DNA of 50,000 nucleotides from the NCBI GenBank assembly GCA_009760855.2, contig WPIO01000015.1:5837501-5887500 (forward strand). The letters run 5' to 3'. Positions 32,857 through 42,710 of the stretch are shown here, in pieces. How positions within the stretch are numbered: the stretch's first letter is position 1; each line of letters starts with the position of its first letter. This DNA is from Cristatella mucedo. Taxonomy: Eukaryota > Bryozoa > Phylactolaemata > Cristatellidae. A program made the position numbers and the translations under genes. The notes under the pieces are model-generated. The model was not told the DNA's origin. It made no database searches and was given only the letters and a program-made list of their open reading frames with translations.

Positions 32857-34118
32857 ATAATAATAATTCACTTGATAAAGCGCCCTCAGAGAACTTAATC
32901 TCTCTCTAGGCGCTTTACATTTGCTGTAAAGTGAAATGCAATTGAATGGTGAGTAAAATCATGCTTGAAAAACAAACAAAATGAACAATATGGTTAGGGG
33001 TGACATGCACAGGGTCAGCATGCAAATGTGGTTAGTGGCAGCATGCACAGTGTCAGCACGCATAAGCGCATCGAGGACGAATCACAGTGACCCACTAAAT
33101 GCTGTCCTAAATAGGTGTGCTTTTAGGTTCCTTTTAAATGTGGTCAGGTCGGGGGATGTTCTGACGCAGGTCGGGAGGGAGTTCCAGGCTGTGGGAGCAT
33201 ACGAACTAAATGCACAGTCTCCAAAGGATTTAAGGTTTGTACGAGGTATTTGTAGACTGTTGGATTCCGAAAAGCGGGTGGGTGGTACGATGCTTGGCCT
33301 GATGGGGTAGTATATCTGAAAGATAGGCTGGAGCCAGAGAATGAAGGGACCTAAAAGTGAGCGACAAAACCTTGAAGTCGATCCGTTGCTTGACTGGTAG
33401 CCAGTGTAGGTCGGCGAGAAGGGGAGTAATGGGCAAACTGCGACGCTCACGACAGACAAGTCTAGCTGCCGAGTTTTGCACCAGCTGCAATCGCCTGATT
33501 GCACATGCTGGTAGTCCAGTAAGCAGTGAGTTGCAGAAGTCGAGACGAAATGTCACGAATGCATGGACCAACTTGGACGTGGTATCTTTATCTAAACAAG
33601 CCCAAATTTTAGCAATGTTATGAAGCTGAAAATAGGCAGATTTGACTGTGGAGCTGATGTGGTCGTCTAACGAGAGGTCGCTTTGGAATATGACACCTAG
33701 ATTCCGAGCTGATTCGACAGGAGATATGCTGGCAGAGCCAATTTTGAGGGTCAGCCTTTCCAATCTCTGGATCACACTGGGTTTGCCCATAACTAGTAAG
33801 TTAGTTTTATCATCGTTTAGTTTTAGAAAATTTGCTGCCATCCATGTGCGGATGTCATCAATGCATGCAGCTAGTGAGTTGAGAGAATTTGAGGTGCTCG
33901 AAGGCTGGGAGGGATCAAAGCAAAGGTACAACTGAGTGTCATCCGCATAGATGTGAAAGCCTAGATTGTGCTTGGCAATCACATCAGCAAGAGGCAGAGT
34001 ATAAACCGTGAAAAGAACCGGACCTAGCACTGAGCCCTGAGGTACTCCATATTTCAGAGGTACTTCAGATGATCTTTGTCCATTCACGTCAATACTCGCG
34101 AGTCTCCCACTGAGATAA
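32857..34118 (-). mobile_element. L2-like LINE, 5'-truncated, inside the virus-like element
   Basis: A 1.26-kb copy with RT blocks GVPQGSVLGPVLFTVYTLPL and GFHIYADDTQLYL (the YADD active-site box). The C-terminal KLVHAFVTFRLDFCNSLLTG and HWLPVKQRIDFK blocks follow, then the 3' UTR, hairpin and ATT tail. The frame from SYLSGR is open to about HRTTH, then shifts frame to the end. The endonuclease half is missing. Confidence 0.95.
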
Positions 34119-34142
34119 GATATGCACTGAGATTCGTAAACA

Positions 34143-34454
34143 TTGTCATCGCTAAGAGTAACGATTACCAGCACTTACATACCATCAGTCCCAGAGTTAT
34201 CTAACGTTGTTCCTGCCTTAGCAGCAGTAGCTACAACGTTATTATCAATTGATGGCGTCATTGCAGAAATTGACAAACGCAAAAGAGCAACTCTAGAAGC
34301 AAATGCAAGGTTTTTCTCAAAGGTAACCGATGCTTTGTCTGATGATGTCATAACTAGATAAGAATTCGATGATATCGTTGGACCACCAGATGAAATAGTT
34401 TTTGATTACTTGCAATTCTTCATTGACAAGACTTGTTTAGAAATATTTAACTAG
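34143..34454 (+). pseudogene. Convergent relic gene of the virus-like element
   Basis: Plus-strand frame with VPELSNVVPALAAVATTLLS and IDGVIAEIDKRKRATLEANA, one in-frame stop at 34359, then EFDDIVGPPDEIVFDYLQFF to a TAG at 34452-34454. It overlaps tail to tail with the end of the integrase frame. No family recognised. Its 5' part was probably displaced by the adjacent LINE. Confidence 0.45.
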
Positions 34455-35020
34455 TTGGTCTTTCATTACCATTATTGTAACTGTCGTATGTTTTGTAAAA
34501 CTCCATATCGGATCTGTAGCTCTTCTTTTTTCATCTTCTCTTTCGCCAGGTTCTAGTAAATATCTAACAGTTGTTCCAAGCTCTAATGACTCTTCTTGTT
34601 TTCCTACTTTTTCTATTTTACTTTGGTTTCTTTTATTCGACTTTCTTTTTTGTCGCTTTTGCCGGTTCTAATCTTGTTGTTCTTGTAATGTTATTTTTCA
34701 GGTAATCTAAACTCTTTGGTAGATTCTCGATCCACTCCCTGTCTCTAGTATGATCTTCAGAATTCAGACTTTCTAACTCCTTTTCATACTGAGAAATGAA
34801 AGCTCTTTCTGCTGTCGTTCTATTCGTTATCTACTAATGCAACACCTTTCTTGCTTGTTCCTTTTATCATGTATGTTCCATGTCTGTTCATTTCTTTCTT
34901 GAATTCTCTTTGAACGCCGAACCAGGATCTACTGTTATCTTCTTCGGCCATTCTAAAGGGCCGTTTGAGTAAATATCACCTAGCGCAATAACACTCATTG
35001 CAAAACTGTTTCCATTAATC
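34437..35020 (-). pseudogene. Retroviral-type integrase, broken
   Basis: Relics in minus-strand order: SNGPLEWPKKITVDPGSAFK (core strand with the second catalytic Asp in VDPG); after a frameshift, HGTYMIKGTSKKGVALVDNE (position of the catalytic Glu); after a stop and another shift, NRTTAERAFISQYEKELESL and REWIENLPKSLDYLKNNITR; then a C-terminal SH3-like block LELGTTVRYLLEPGERE and RRATDPIWSFT. These blocks and their order match rve-type integrases carried by virus-like and Polinton-like elements in invertebrate genomes. The first catalytic Asp and N-terminal zinc domain are not found: upstream sequence is disrupted by the nested SINEs. Inactive. Confidence 0.82.
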
Positions 35021-35148
35021 AAAGGCAAGCACAAAGCAAACAAGCTAAAGGAGCTAGTAGTATTACTGATTCATCTCTATTATTCACGTGAATACATAGC
35101 TGACCAAGAGAATCTGTTCCTGTGCTTACAGTGTTTATTGCGCGTACG

Positions 35149-35435
35149 CCGAGCTGGTTTGGTCTAGCGGTTAAGGTGCTCGCCCCGACCAAGGTCGTGG
35201 GCTCGGAGCCCCGAGGCATGTGTGAAGCGCCTGAATAGAGATTAAAAATAAATAAAATAAATCCTAGCTGATTAAACAGCCTCTTTTTGTATAGCGACAG
35301 AAGAGCCTTTACGGCTATCGCCACCGCTTGCAGTGGCGATAAAGGATCGCCCACCGCAGGAATCGAAAAGCAACCGCCTTACCTAGTGTGCCATCACGGC
35401 TAAGTTCTCTTGGGGTGCTATTTAAATGAATTATA
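35149..35435 (+). repeat. SINE family A, split by a SINE B
   Basis: Head GCTGGTTTGGTCTAGCGGTT and GAAGCGCCTGAATAGAGATT, then a minus-strand SINE B, then AAGTTCTCTTGGGGTGCTAT. The two halves rejoin at the hairpin loop. Confidence 0.9.
35246..35400 (-). repeat. SINE family B nested in SINE A
   Basis: Minus-strand copy from its (ATTT)n tail to AGCCGTGATGGCACACTAG. The part of the head between the two boxes (GGTCGTGGGT region) is deleted compared with the copy at 0.9 kb. TAA at both edges may be a short duplication. Confidence 0.9.
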
Positions 35436-35514
35436 TTATACGTCTCCAGAAACTACAGTGGTATCTGTGCTTGGCCGCAGGTAAACACAATTAGAATTAC
35501 CAACAACCATCATG

Positions 35515-36106
35515 CTAAGCGTTCTTAGCTCGGAGCACTTTTATTAGTCCACGAATAACTAGCTTAACTGTCTTTGTAATCGCGTTCATAGCCTTAGGAC
35601 TAAATGACACTTGCATCACTTCTGTTATTTTTTTAACTGTTCTGTCAACATAGCTCTTAGTTGCAGCATCCCCGGGATTAATAGGATCAGCAACATTAAT
35701 TATCGAATTATTCCCAATGTTTAGCTTTGTTGTTGAGGGGCTTCCATATAACACAACATCTCATTTCATTCCCCTATAAGTAACCCAAAGGTCATTAGGA
35801 AGAACTGTGGGAGTAGTAGCAGCAAATTTCCAATAAGCAGAAGTAATAGCAAATCTATTCATATTCAAATCTCCACTCATCGCATCTCCCGATTTACTTA
35901 CATAATTGCTAATTTGGGAAACATTAACAGTATCTGTCGGATTTACTCCAGGTCTTAAATTAGTAGCAGTTACACCTTTGAAATCAACAGATCTGCTTCC
36001 TTTTACTAAAAAATTGCATCAGCATAAGATTTTGTAACAGCATCCTTGGATTAACTGGATCAGCAAGGTTCATCACCTTATTTCCATTTGCAGAAAGATC
36101 GGACAT
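35515..36106 (-). pseudogene. Tail-fibre-like protein of the virus-like element, broken
   Basis: Two copies of the phage-fibre type repeat are visible: NKVMNLADPVNP near the start, followed by DAVTKSYADAI after a frameshift, and NNSIINVADPINPGDAATKS with YVDR in the last third. Between them is SKSGDAMSGDLNMNRFAITS, another motif frequent in fibre proteins. One in-frame stop near 35763 and one frameshift near 36030 break it. The C-terminus is Lys-rich. In phages and virus-like elements such proteins contact the host surface; here the role is inferred. Confidence 0.7.
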
Positions 36107-36164
36107 TAAGTAACAATTGAATTTCCTAACGTAAGCACTACGATATACTTTGCGATTCATCTAG

Positions 36165-36231
36165 CGGTGGTGATAGCCGTAAAGGCTCTTCTGTCGCTAT
36201 ACAAACAGAGGCTGTTTAATCAGCTAGGCTA
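36165..36231 (+). repeat. SINE family B, 3' third
   Basis: GCGGTGGTGATAGCCGTAAA to GGCTGTTTAATCAGCTAGG, then an (AT)n run to 36252 in place of the usual ATTT tail. Confidence 0.85.
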
Positions 36232-36356
36232 TATATATATATATATATATATTGCTATTAAAACTTTAGATTTATCAAGCACTTCTCTAACTATTTGAAC
36301 AATCTGTGAAAACCTACCAGGATCTTCTTCCACTACTTGCTGCAGTGATCTCCTGA

Positions 36357-37136
36357 TTAATACTTAATATCAAACCCAGGATTTACTTTGTTATTGAATC
36401 TACCATACTCCCTAATCAAGTCGAACTTTAAATCATAATAACTCTCGTCCTTAAGCAGATACATAAACAGTGGGCATCTCAACGGCATGTCTGTTTCTGC
36501 CTCTGTAGGAATCCTTGCATTTCCAGCCGCAACATAATCTTTAGATGCTTCTTCGCAGTTCAATCCTGGCACCATTATTTCAAATTCACAGTAAAGGCGC
36601 TCACTTAATCCTTACACATGCAAACCAAGCAAACACTTGGCGGGATACTGTTTCGGTATTTCCCCATCCTTTATTTGCCTGCTCCACAAATGTTTAATCC
36701 CTACTAAAGTATGCCATCCAATTATTCCATTAGGTGAATATCTATAAACCCCATCGCGACTAGACCAATCATTTGCGTTTTCAAGCTTAGTGCCAAACTT
36801 CATCTCCAAGAACTTAGCAGCTATCGGTTCAAGCACTTTTCCAAATAGCATCGGCTGAAATCTTTTTGGTGAGCAGTTTGCTATATATTTTTTTAGCTTT
36901 TGATTAGCCATCACATCAACATCAAAATCACTCTGATAACCAAATACCATACCTGCACCAAGAATAGAATAAACTTTCGATCCCTTAATGTTCAAACTCA
37001 TTGCGTTCTTCCACTCCTCCAAACCTTGAACAAAATCAAACTTTTCCATCTTACACCAGGTAAAAATTGCATTTAGTATCTTTATTGTCATATATCCACG
37101 ATCCTTTCCTGCAAGTAAACTGGCTTCCGTTGCCAT
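36357..37136 (-). pseudogene. YqaJ-type viral recombinase/exonuclease, inactivated
   Basis: One continuous frame with a single in-frame stop at 36612. Blocks in order: GKVLEPIAAKFLEMKFG, SPNGIIGWHTLVGIKHLWSR, then IPKQYPAKCLLGLHV, stop, LSERLYCEFEI. This is the order of the PD-(D/E)XK nuclease core of YqaJ/lambda-exonuclease relatives. Two positions normally acidic in the family read Asn (in SPNG) and Gly (in VGIK), so catalysis would be lost even without the stop. It starts 10 bp after the end of the capsid-like frame. Such nucleases process DNA ends for viral recombination and replication. The best-preserved frame of the element. Confidence 0.72.
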
Positions 37137-38058
37137 TAGAAGTTAGTTATGCAGTGTTATCACAGATCGTTAAGTAATGAATTATAGCGATTGTGCCAGC
37201 AGGAATTAATTCATTGAATTCAATCGTAACATCTTACGCCTAGTTTCCTCAGTGGCTGGTCATTGTATTGTAAGTGAACTACATGAATCGTATACATCAG
37301 AATCAACCACTCAGGATAAGTAACTCCAACAAGCTCAGTAACTTCATCCAGTCCTAGGAATTGTTTTCTGAATTGAGTAAAATCAAGGTACTCAGTTGAG
37401 CATTTTCCATCTTTGGGATAACTACTTCTAGCTAAAGAAGGATATTGAGTAGAACCATTGGCTATTACAACAAATTTCTGAATGTTTCCGTGACTGAAAG
37501 TACTAGGGTTTTATGTGTAGTCATTGTATTTGTTCAAGTTTTGTGCCGCAGCGATTAGCCACCGAACCTTGTCAATAGTGTTCTGGACTGATAGGGTCTT
37601 TTGAATTTCAAGCCTTGGTTCAAATTAGTTAGTGTTATGTTTTCGTACAGTCTGACTCTGTAATTCAGATTAAGTTTCTTTCCGCGCTCACTTGAGATTT
37701 CTGCAACGCCCCTTTTAATACTAAGAGCAGGAGTAACACACGCACCACGAGCCTCATTTTTGACATAGCAATCTTGAAACCGGTCCAAACACCATCTCCA
37801 TTAGCCGGAACTTCCCCCTTGTAGCAAGTGTGTTAGCCGTATTACCAGCAAGTCCTGTTGCTCCAGTCATTAGAGCATCATAGTCTGCTCCTCCAATGCG
37901 CGTAAGTTCAAGACTAAATGAAACGTTGTATAGTATTCTATTCATGTCCGCACAAAACCCAGATAGTCTAGAAAGAGGCAGAGAAATACAAAAAGTTCCG
38001 CTGTTATCAGCAAGACTGCTACTCAGGCCTCTACGATATACAAAGCCATTATTAGAAG

Positions 38059-39440
38059 TAATAATAATAATAATAATAATATTGCACTTGATAAAGCACC
38101 CTCAGAGAACTTAATCTCTTTCTAGGCGCTTTACATTTGCTGCAAAGTGATACGCAATAGAATAGTAAGTAAAATCATGCTTGAAAAACAAACAAAATGA
38201 ACAATATGGTTAGGGGTGACATGCACAGGGTCAGCATGCAAATGTGGTTAGTGGCAGCATGCACAGTGTCACCACGCACAAGCACATCGAGGACGAATCA
38301 CAGGGACCCACTAAATGCTGTCCTAAATAGGTGTGTTTTAAAGTTTCTTTTAAATGTGGTCAGGCCAGGGGATGTTCTGACGCAGGTCGGGAGGGAGTTC
38401 CAGGCTTTGGGAGCATACGAGCTAAATGCACGGTCTCCAAAGGATTTAAGGTTTGTACGAGGTATTTCTAGACTGTTGGATTCCGAAAAGCGGGTGGTAT
38501 GATGCTTGGCCTGATGGGGTAGTATATCTGAAAGATAGGCTGGAGCCATAGAATGAAGAGACCTAAAAGTGAGCGACAAAACCTTGAAGTCAATCCGTTG
38601 CTTGACTGGTAGCCAGTGCAGGTCGGCGAGAAATGGAGTAATGTGGCAACTGCGACGCTCACGACAGACAAGCCTAGCTGCAGAGTTTTGCACCAGCTGC
38701 AATCGCCTGATCGCACATGCTGGTAGGCCAGTAAGCAGTGAGTTGCAGAAGTCGAGACGAGATGTCACGAATGCATGGACCAACTTGGACGTGGTATCTT
38801 TATCTAAACAAGCCCTAATTTTAGCAATGTTATGAAACTGAAAATAGGCTGGTTTGACTGTGGAGCTGATGTGGTCGTCTAACGAGAGGTCGCTTTGGAA
38901 TATGACACCTAGATTTCGAGCTGATTCAACTGGAGATATGCTGACAGAGCCAATTTTGAAAGTCAGCCTTTCCAATTTCTGAATAACACTAGGTTTGCCC
39001 ATAACTAGTAAGTTAGTTTTATCATCGTTTAGTTTTAGAAAATTTGCTGCCATCCATGATCGGATGTCATCAATGCATGCAGCAAGTGAGTTGAGAGAAT
39101 TTGAGGTGCTCAAAGGCTGGGAGGGATCAAAGCAAAGGTACAACTGAGTGTCATCCACATAGAAGTGAAAGCCTAGATTGTGCTTGGCAATCACACCAGC
39201 AAGAGGGAGAGTATAAACGGTGAAAAGGACCGGACCTAGCACAGAGCCCTGAGGTACTCCATATTTTAGAGGTACTTCAGATGATCTTTGTCCATTCACG
39301 TCAACACTCTGGAGTCTCCCACTGAGATAGGACCTGAACCACTGCAGCGCAGTGCCAGTGATGCCCAGGCGAGATGAGAGGCGCTCTAGAAGTACTTTGT
39401 GATCGATCGCTCTAGATGCAGCAGGGCTAGCGTAATTTCC
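38059..39440 (-). mobile_element. L2-like LINE inserted in the capsid-like gene
   Basis: Open from the IDHKVLLERLSSRLGITGTA block through GVPQGSVLGPVLFTVYTLPL, FYVDDTQLYL and the C-terminal blocks to the natural stop at 38298. The 3' UTR, hairpin and ATT tail follow. The active-site box reads YVDD instead of the YADD of the 33 kb copy. The frame is fused by chance to the upstream capsid-like frame, giving a chimeric ORF of 486 codons. ATTAC occurs at both edges. Confidence 0.95.
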
Positions 39441-39835
39441 ATGACCCGTACACATATCGTCCACTGAGGAAGCCTCATCCTTTTTCCATCCAGTTGCAGG
39501 ACCTTCTGTCCTATTGCAGTCCTCTGGGTAGGTTAACATGCCCGTAATGGTTGCAACTGCACCAGTACCGTGTAGTAAGGACAAACTTTCAATCTCTTCT
39601 GTGCCTAGTCGAACTTTCATTGAGCTAAACATCCAAACATTATTAACAAGGCCTACTGCCAGATTTCTGTTAGGTGCCGCGTAAGCGCCATTTGCTGTAG
39701 TTTGAGCTTGAATTTGTCCTTCTAGCACCAAATAAGAATCTGACAACACATAACGCAAGTTGTGTTCTGCTGAAACATTAAATGTTATTAGCTTGCTGGA
39801 AACTGTGTCTGTTTCGCTTCCATTAGTTTGATAGA

Positions 39836-39860
39836 ACTCGCGATACTGGTAGTATCGCGA

Positions 39861-39940
<80 letters not shown>
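39836..39940. repeat. 12-bp hairpin followed by (AT)n run
   Basis: ACTCGCGATACT and its exact complement around a GGT loop (39836-39862), continuing straight into about 39 AT units. The flank beyond the run repeats ATACTGGTAG. Confidence 0.93.
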
Positions 39941-39942
<2 letters not shown>

Positions 39943-40149
39943 TATACTGGTAGATAGGATACCTCGGTAGACTTGGATCACTGAGTTCCAAAATTGTGTC
40001 AATCGGAGCACTAGCCATACTTCTCCATACGCAGTAAAGAGTATATTTTCTACTTTGCATGCACAGACCAGCACCTAGTTTTTTCATCGCTCCTCCGTAA
40101 CCATCAGGCAACCTTCCTCTAGCTTCAGGTGCAGGCACAAACGCTGGTT

Positions 40150-40690
40150 CTTTAACAGATTTCTCTCTTGATTACTTTCTCGATTTCTTTGTACGCTTTA
40201 GGATCATTCTCTTTCAGTGTTTTCGAGTAATCTTCTACTTCTACTTCTTCTTCTGGCTCTGCTACAACTTTTGCCTTCCTCTTCCTCTTTAACTGCATCT
40301 TCTCAAGCTTGAAGCCCGTTTGATTTCAAGGTCAACCTCTTTCATCTTGCGGTCATCATGGTCTGCTTCTTCTTTCTTACGCTTCTCCAGCTCGTGTTCT
40401 TTTCTTCGCCTTTTCTCCTCCTCAAGTTTGTCATCGAATCGAGCTCTCGTCGTTCCGATGCTCCAACTCCTGATCAACATTTTCTTTCTTTGTTTGCAGT
40501 TCAATCGGTTTGCGTGCGCCTGATGCATTTATTTTGAAACCTTTGTTGGCGATGTTTACACCAAGGTCGGTCATTCCAGAGATTACTGCAGCAACTTTGC
40601 CAATCCCATTAATAACCTTATCAATGACTACAGAGCCGTACTTGCGTCGTCTAATCTTACCATGACCAATTTTAGCATAACTTCGATTGT
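40150..40690 (-). pseudogene. Charged structural-type protein of the virus-like element, broken
   Basis: Three frames in succession read as one protein: IGHGKIRRRKYGSVVIDKVI and GIGKVAAVISGMTDLGVNIA (basic start, then a hydrophobic/amphipathic segment); EEEKRRRKEHELEKRKKEEA (highly charged, probably coiled coil); and KAYKEIEKVIKRE. Two frameshifts. It begins just after the stop of the preceding frame. Small basic proteins with a hydrophobic segment are common in viral structural operons; no specific family recognised. Confidence 0.5.
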
Positions 40691-40696
40691 TCTATA

Positions 40697-41581
40697 CTAT
40701 CTGAAAATTTCTATTGTCGTCATTACATCTGCTACAACATTAACAGCATTACCATTTTGGTCTGTTAATCTCAAACTGAAAGTACTTATCGCTTTTATAT
40801 CCCCTCTCGTCGGCCGAAACATAATGTTTGGCAAAGGGATGTCAACTTTATCACCAGGATTTGTGTCTGCTATGTCAATGGTGTACAGAGATCTACATTG
40901 TTTTTGTAATCCTGCTTGATATTCTAGGCAATTCATCTCAGGATTAGCTAAGTCGCAATCAACGCTTATCTATTTCACTCCCTTGTTGTCAGGCGAGCTC
41001 ATTTTGTTCCACGCCTTGTAAGTGCCAAAAAAGTGCATAGCTTTCTCAATCGCTTCATAGGGAGTTCCTCCTAGCGTTGCGGGATCAAATGAACCCTGTT
41101 CATTAGAATTAATGACTAGCGTGTCACGTGTGTCACCGATTGAAGCATATACGCCCGAAGCGTTACTTCCTAACAAAATGACGTCATCTCCGACGACTTG
41201 CATTCTGATTTTTATCGTCTGCATCAACAGCAAACCTAATTCCTATATCGCTTTTTTTTTTACTTGGCTCATATAAGTCTCATAGTTTCTGCTTTGTGCA
41301 TCTGGCAAAAGCTTAAGCGAGGCATTCAACGTATTTTTTATTTTCGTTGAATCGTAATAATCAGGAGGAACTTTAATTGAGACCAGTTTTGGGTCAGTAA
41401 TTGATCTTCCGTACCACAGTGTGTTATTCATGTCTTGAACCACATTCAATATTACTTTGTTTGTGTACACAAACTCTACTCTTTAAAGTCCAACTTTGTT
41501 AAACCCCTTCCCCGCAATGATTATGGGCGGACATAATGTTTTTGAAATGGAACCAGCTGTTCCAGTCAGCCTTATTGACAT
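40697..41581 (-). pseudogene. Beta-rich structural-type protein 2 of the virus-like element
   Basis: A single frame of 295 codons with stops at about 41485, 41243 and 40970. Starts MSIRLTGTAGSISK, contains NTLWYGRSITDPKLVSIKVP and ends IKAISTFSLRLTDQNGNAVN plus MTTIEIF. The final block parallels the end of the upstream frame (ISITNQDGKIVDF...VVIEI), so the two genes are probably paralogues. Its ATG lies 7 bp after the upstream stop. A penton- or fibre-base-like role is possible but inferred only from context. Confidence 0.55.
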
Positions 41582-41588
41582 TTTTATA

Positions 41589-42275
41589 TTATACTTCAGC
41601 AATTTCTATCACAACTGTAAATTGCTGTAAAACAAAGTCTACAATTTTTCCATCTTGGTTCGTTATTGAAATCGTTATATCAGAGACTGTTTCACCAACT
41701 AAACCGTGATACTCAATAGTATTTGGTTCGTATACCATTTGCTCCCAAGGATTGAAATTGTAAGCAAAACTCCTAATAGCTGGCGATTATACTTCATTGA
41801 CGTAATTTGAACCACTTGCAACCAAATTGCAATTCGTAGCAATTAAATTTTGCATCAGAACCAACTACTTCATTTTCAGAGACAACTTTTGTACTTGGTG
41901 TGCAAGTTACTTGATCAGTAATACTTGGATACATTGCTGAAAAATTAGGATCTGTTGTGTAAGCAGAACCAGTACAACCAAGAATACTAGAAACACTGGA
42001 CTTATTTGCAAGAAACGTTCAACCAACAGGCATCTCAATTCAAGAGTTGGGTGCTGCTGTATCAATCCCTAGTTCAAATTTGTCTGTAGTTGCACCTGAC
42101 TGAGTTATCGAATTATGTATCGCATCAGCAACTCCAATGTTTACACACCTGAAACGGCAGAATAAATTCCAGCTCTAATCGTTACTGTTTGCTCAGGGCA
42201 ACCAGAAACTCTATAAACAAAAGTATTATTCGAATCTGTTACGTTCTTAATAGGATTAGTTCCAACCAACTTTTG
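41589..42275 (-). pseudogene. Beta-rich structural-type protein 1 of the virus-like element
   Basis: Blocks NNTFVYRVSGCPEQTVTIRA, DAIHNSITQSGATTDKFELG, then YEPNTIEYHGLVGETVSDIT and ITNQDGKIVDF to a TAA at 41591-41589. At least one frameshift and three stops. Paralogous to the next gene by its C-terminal block. Confidence 0.5.
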
Positions 42276-42306
42276 AAACAAAAAACCCAAACTTCTTGCT
42301 CCTAAG

Positions 42307-42368
42307 CGTGATTAGGCGGTATATATATATGATTAGGCGGTATATATATATGATTAGGCGGTATATTC
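42307..42368. repeat. Tandem repeat, three 20-bp units
   Basis: GATTAGGCGGTATATATATAT repeated three times, the last incomplete, interrupting the frame of the helical protein. Confidence 0.93.
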
Positions 42369-42710
42369 GGATTCGAACAGGATTTGTTGTTCCAGAAGTG
42401 TTGAAAGCGTATCCTGCTGGCTTCGATTGAGACGCTCTTCTTATTGCCTCAAGACTTTTCAGCATCTCTTGATTGATCCTTACCAGTTCTGACATTTTTT
42501 TCCTATATACGAAGATCAAGCAAAAGTTGAGTGATTCTAGCAACATGACTCTTAGGTGCTTTTCACGATTTCCCAGATAATCTACGACAGCGCAAATAGA
42601 ACTAATTACTTCGGTGTTTTCTGCAGCTAGTTCACGAATCCGTAGCTTCAATTTCTCTAGTACTTCTGCTTCACTCTTAACAACCAAAGAGATTTGAGTT
42701 ACTCCCGTTC
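42369..42710 (-). pseudogene. Helical small protein at the 5' end of the virus-like element
   Basis: Minus-strand frame with SEAEVLEKLKLRIRELAAEN and, from an ATG at 42495, SELVRINQEMLKSLEAIRRA and PAGYAFNTSGTTNPV. It runs into the tandem repeat. Helix-rich, probably coiled coil; not identified. The boundary with G+C-rich flanking DNA lies just upstream at about 42.75 kb. Confidence 0.4.

Larger units (their letters stand above)
37147..40138 (-). pseudogene. Capsid-like large protein of the virus-like element, broken
   Basis: Relic blocks in order: WRSMASAPIDTILELSDPSL (near 40.0 kb); LSDSYLVLEGQIQAQ and LVNNVWMFSSMKVRLGTEEI (39.76-39.45 kb); after the LINE, GTFCISLPLSRLSGFCADMN and LYNVSFSLELTRIG (about 38.0-37.9 kb); STFSHGNIQKFVVIANGSTQ and the C-terminal TIEFNELIPAGTIAIIHYLT (to 37147). 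The pattern of alternating beta-strand-like blocks resembles large structural proteins often predicted next to viral-type genes in invertebrate genomes; a jelly-roll capsid is my inference. Interrupted by an (AT)n run, a 1.38-kb LINE and several frameshifts. Confidence 0.6.

Noticed and set aside
34350-34454. piggyBac-like transposase fragment in the plus-strand frame
   Set aside because: The resemblance rests on a few hydrophobic and acidic residues; there is no conserved DDD context.
38298-39758. A single 486-residue capsid-reverse transcriptase protein
   Set aside because: The first third belongs to the virus-like element and the rest is a 5'-truncated LINE that landed in frame; the capsid-like gene resumes beyond the LINE.
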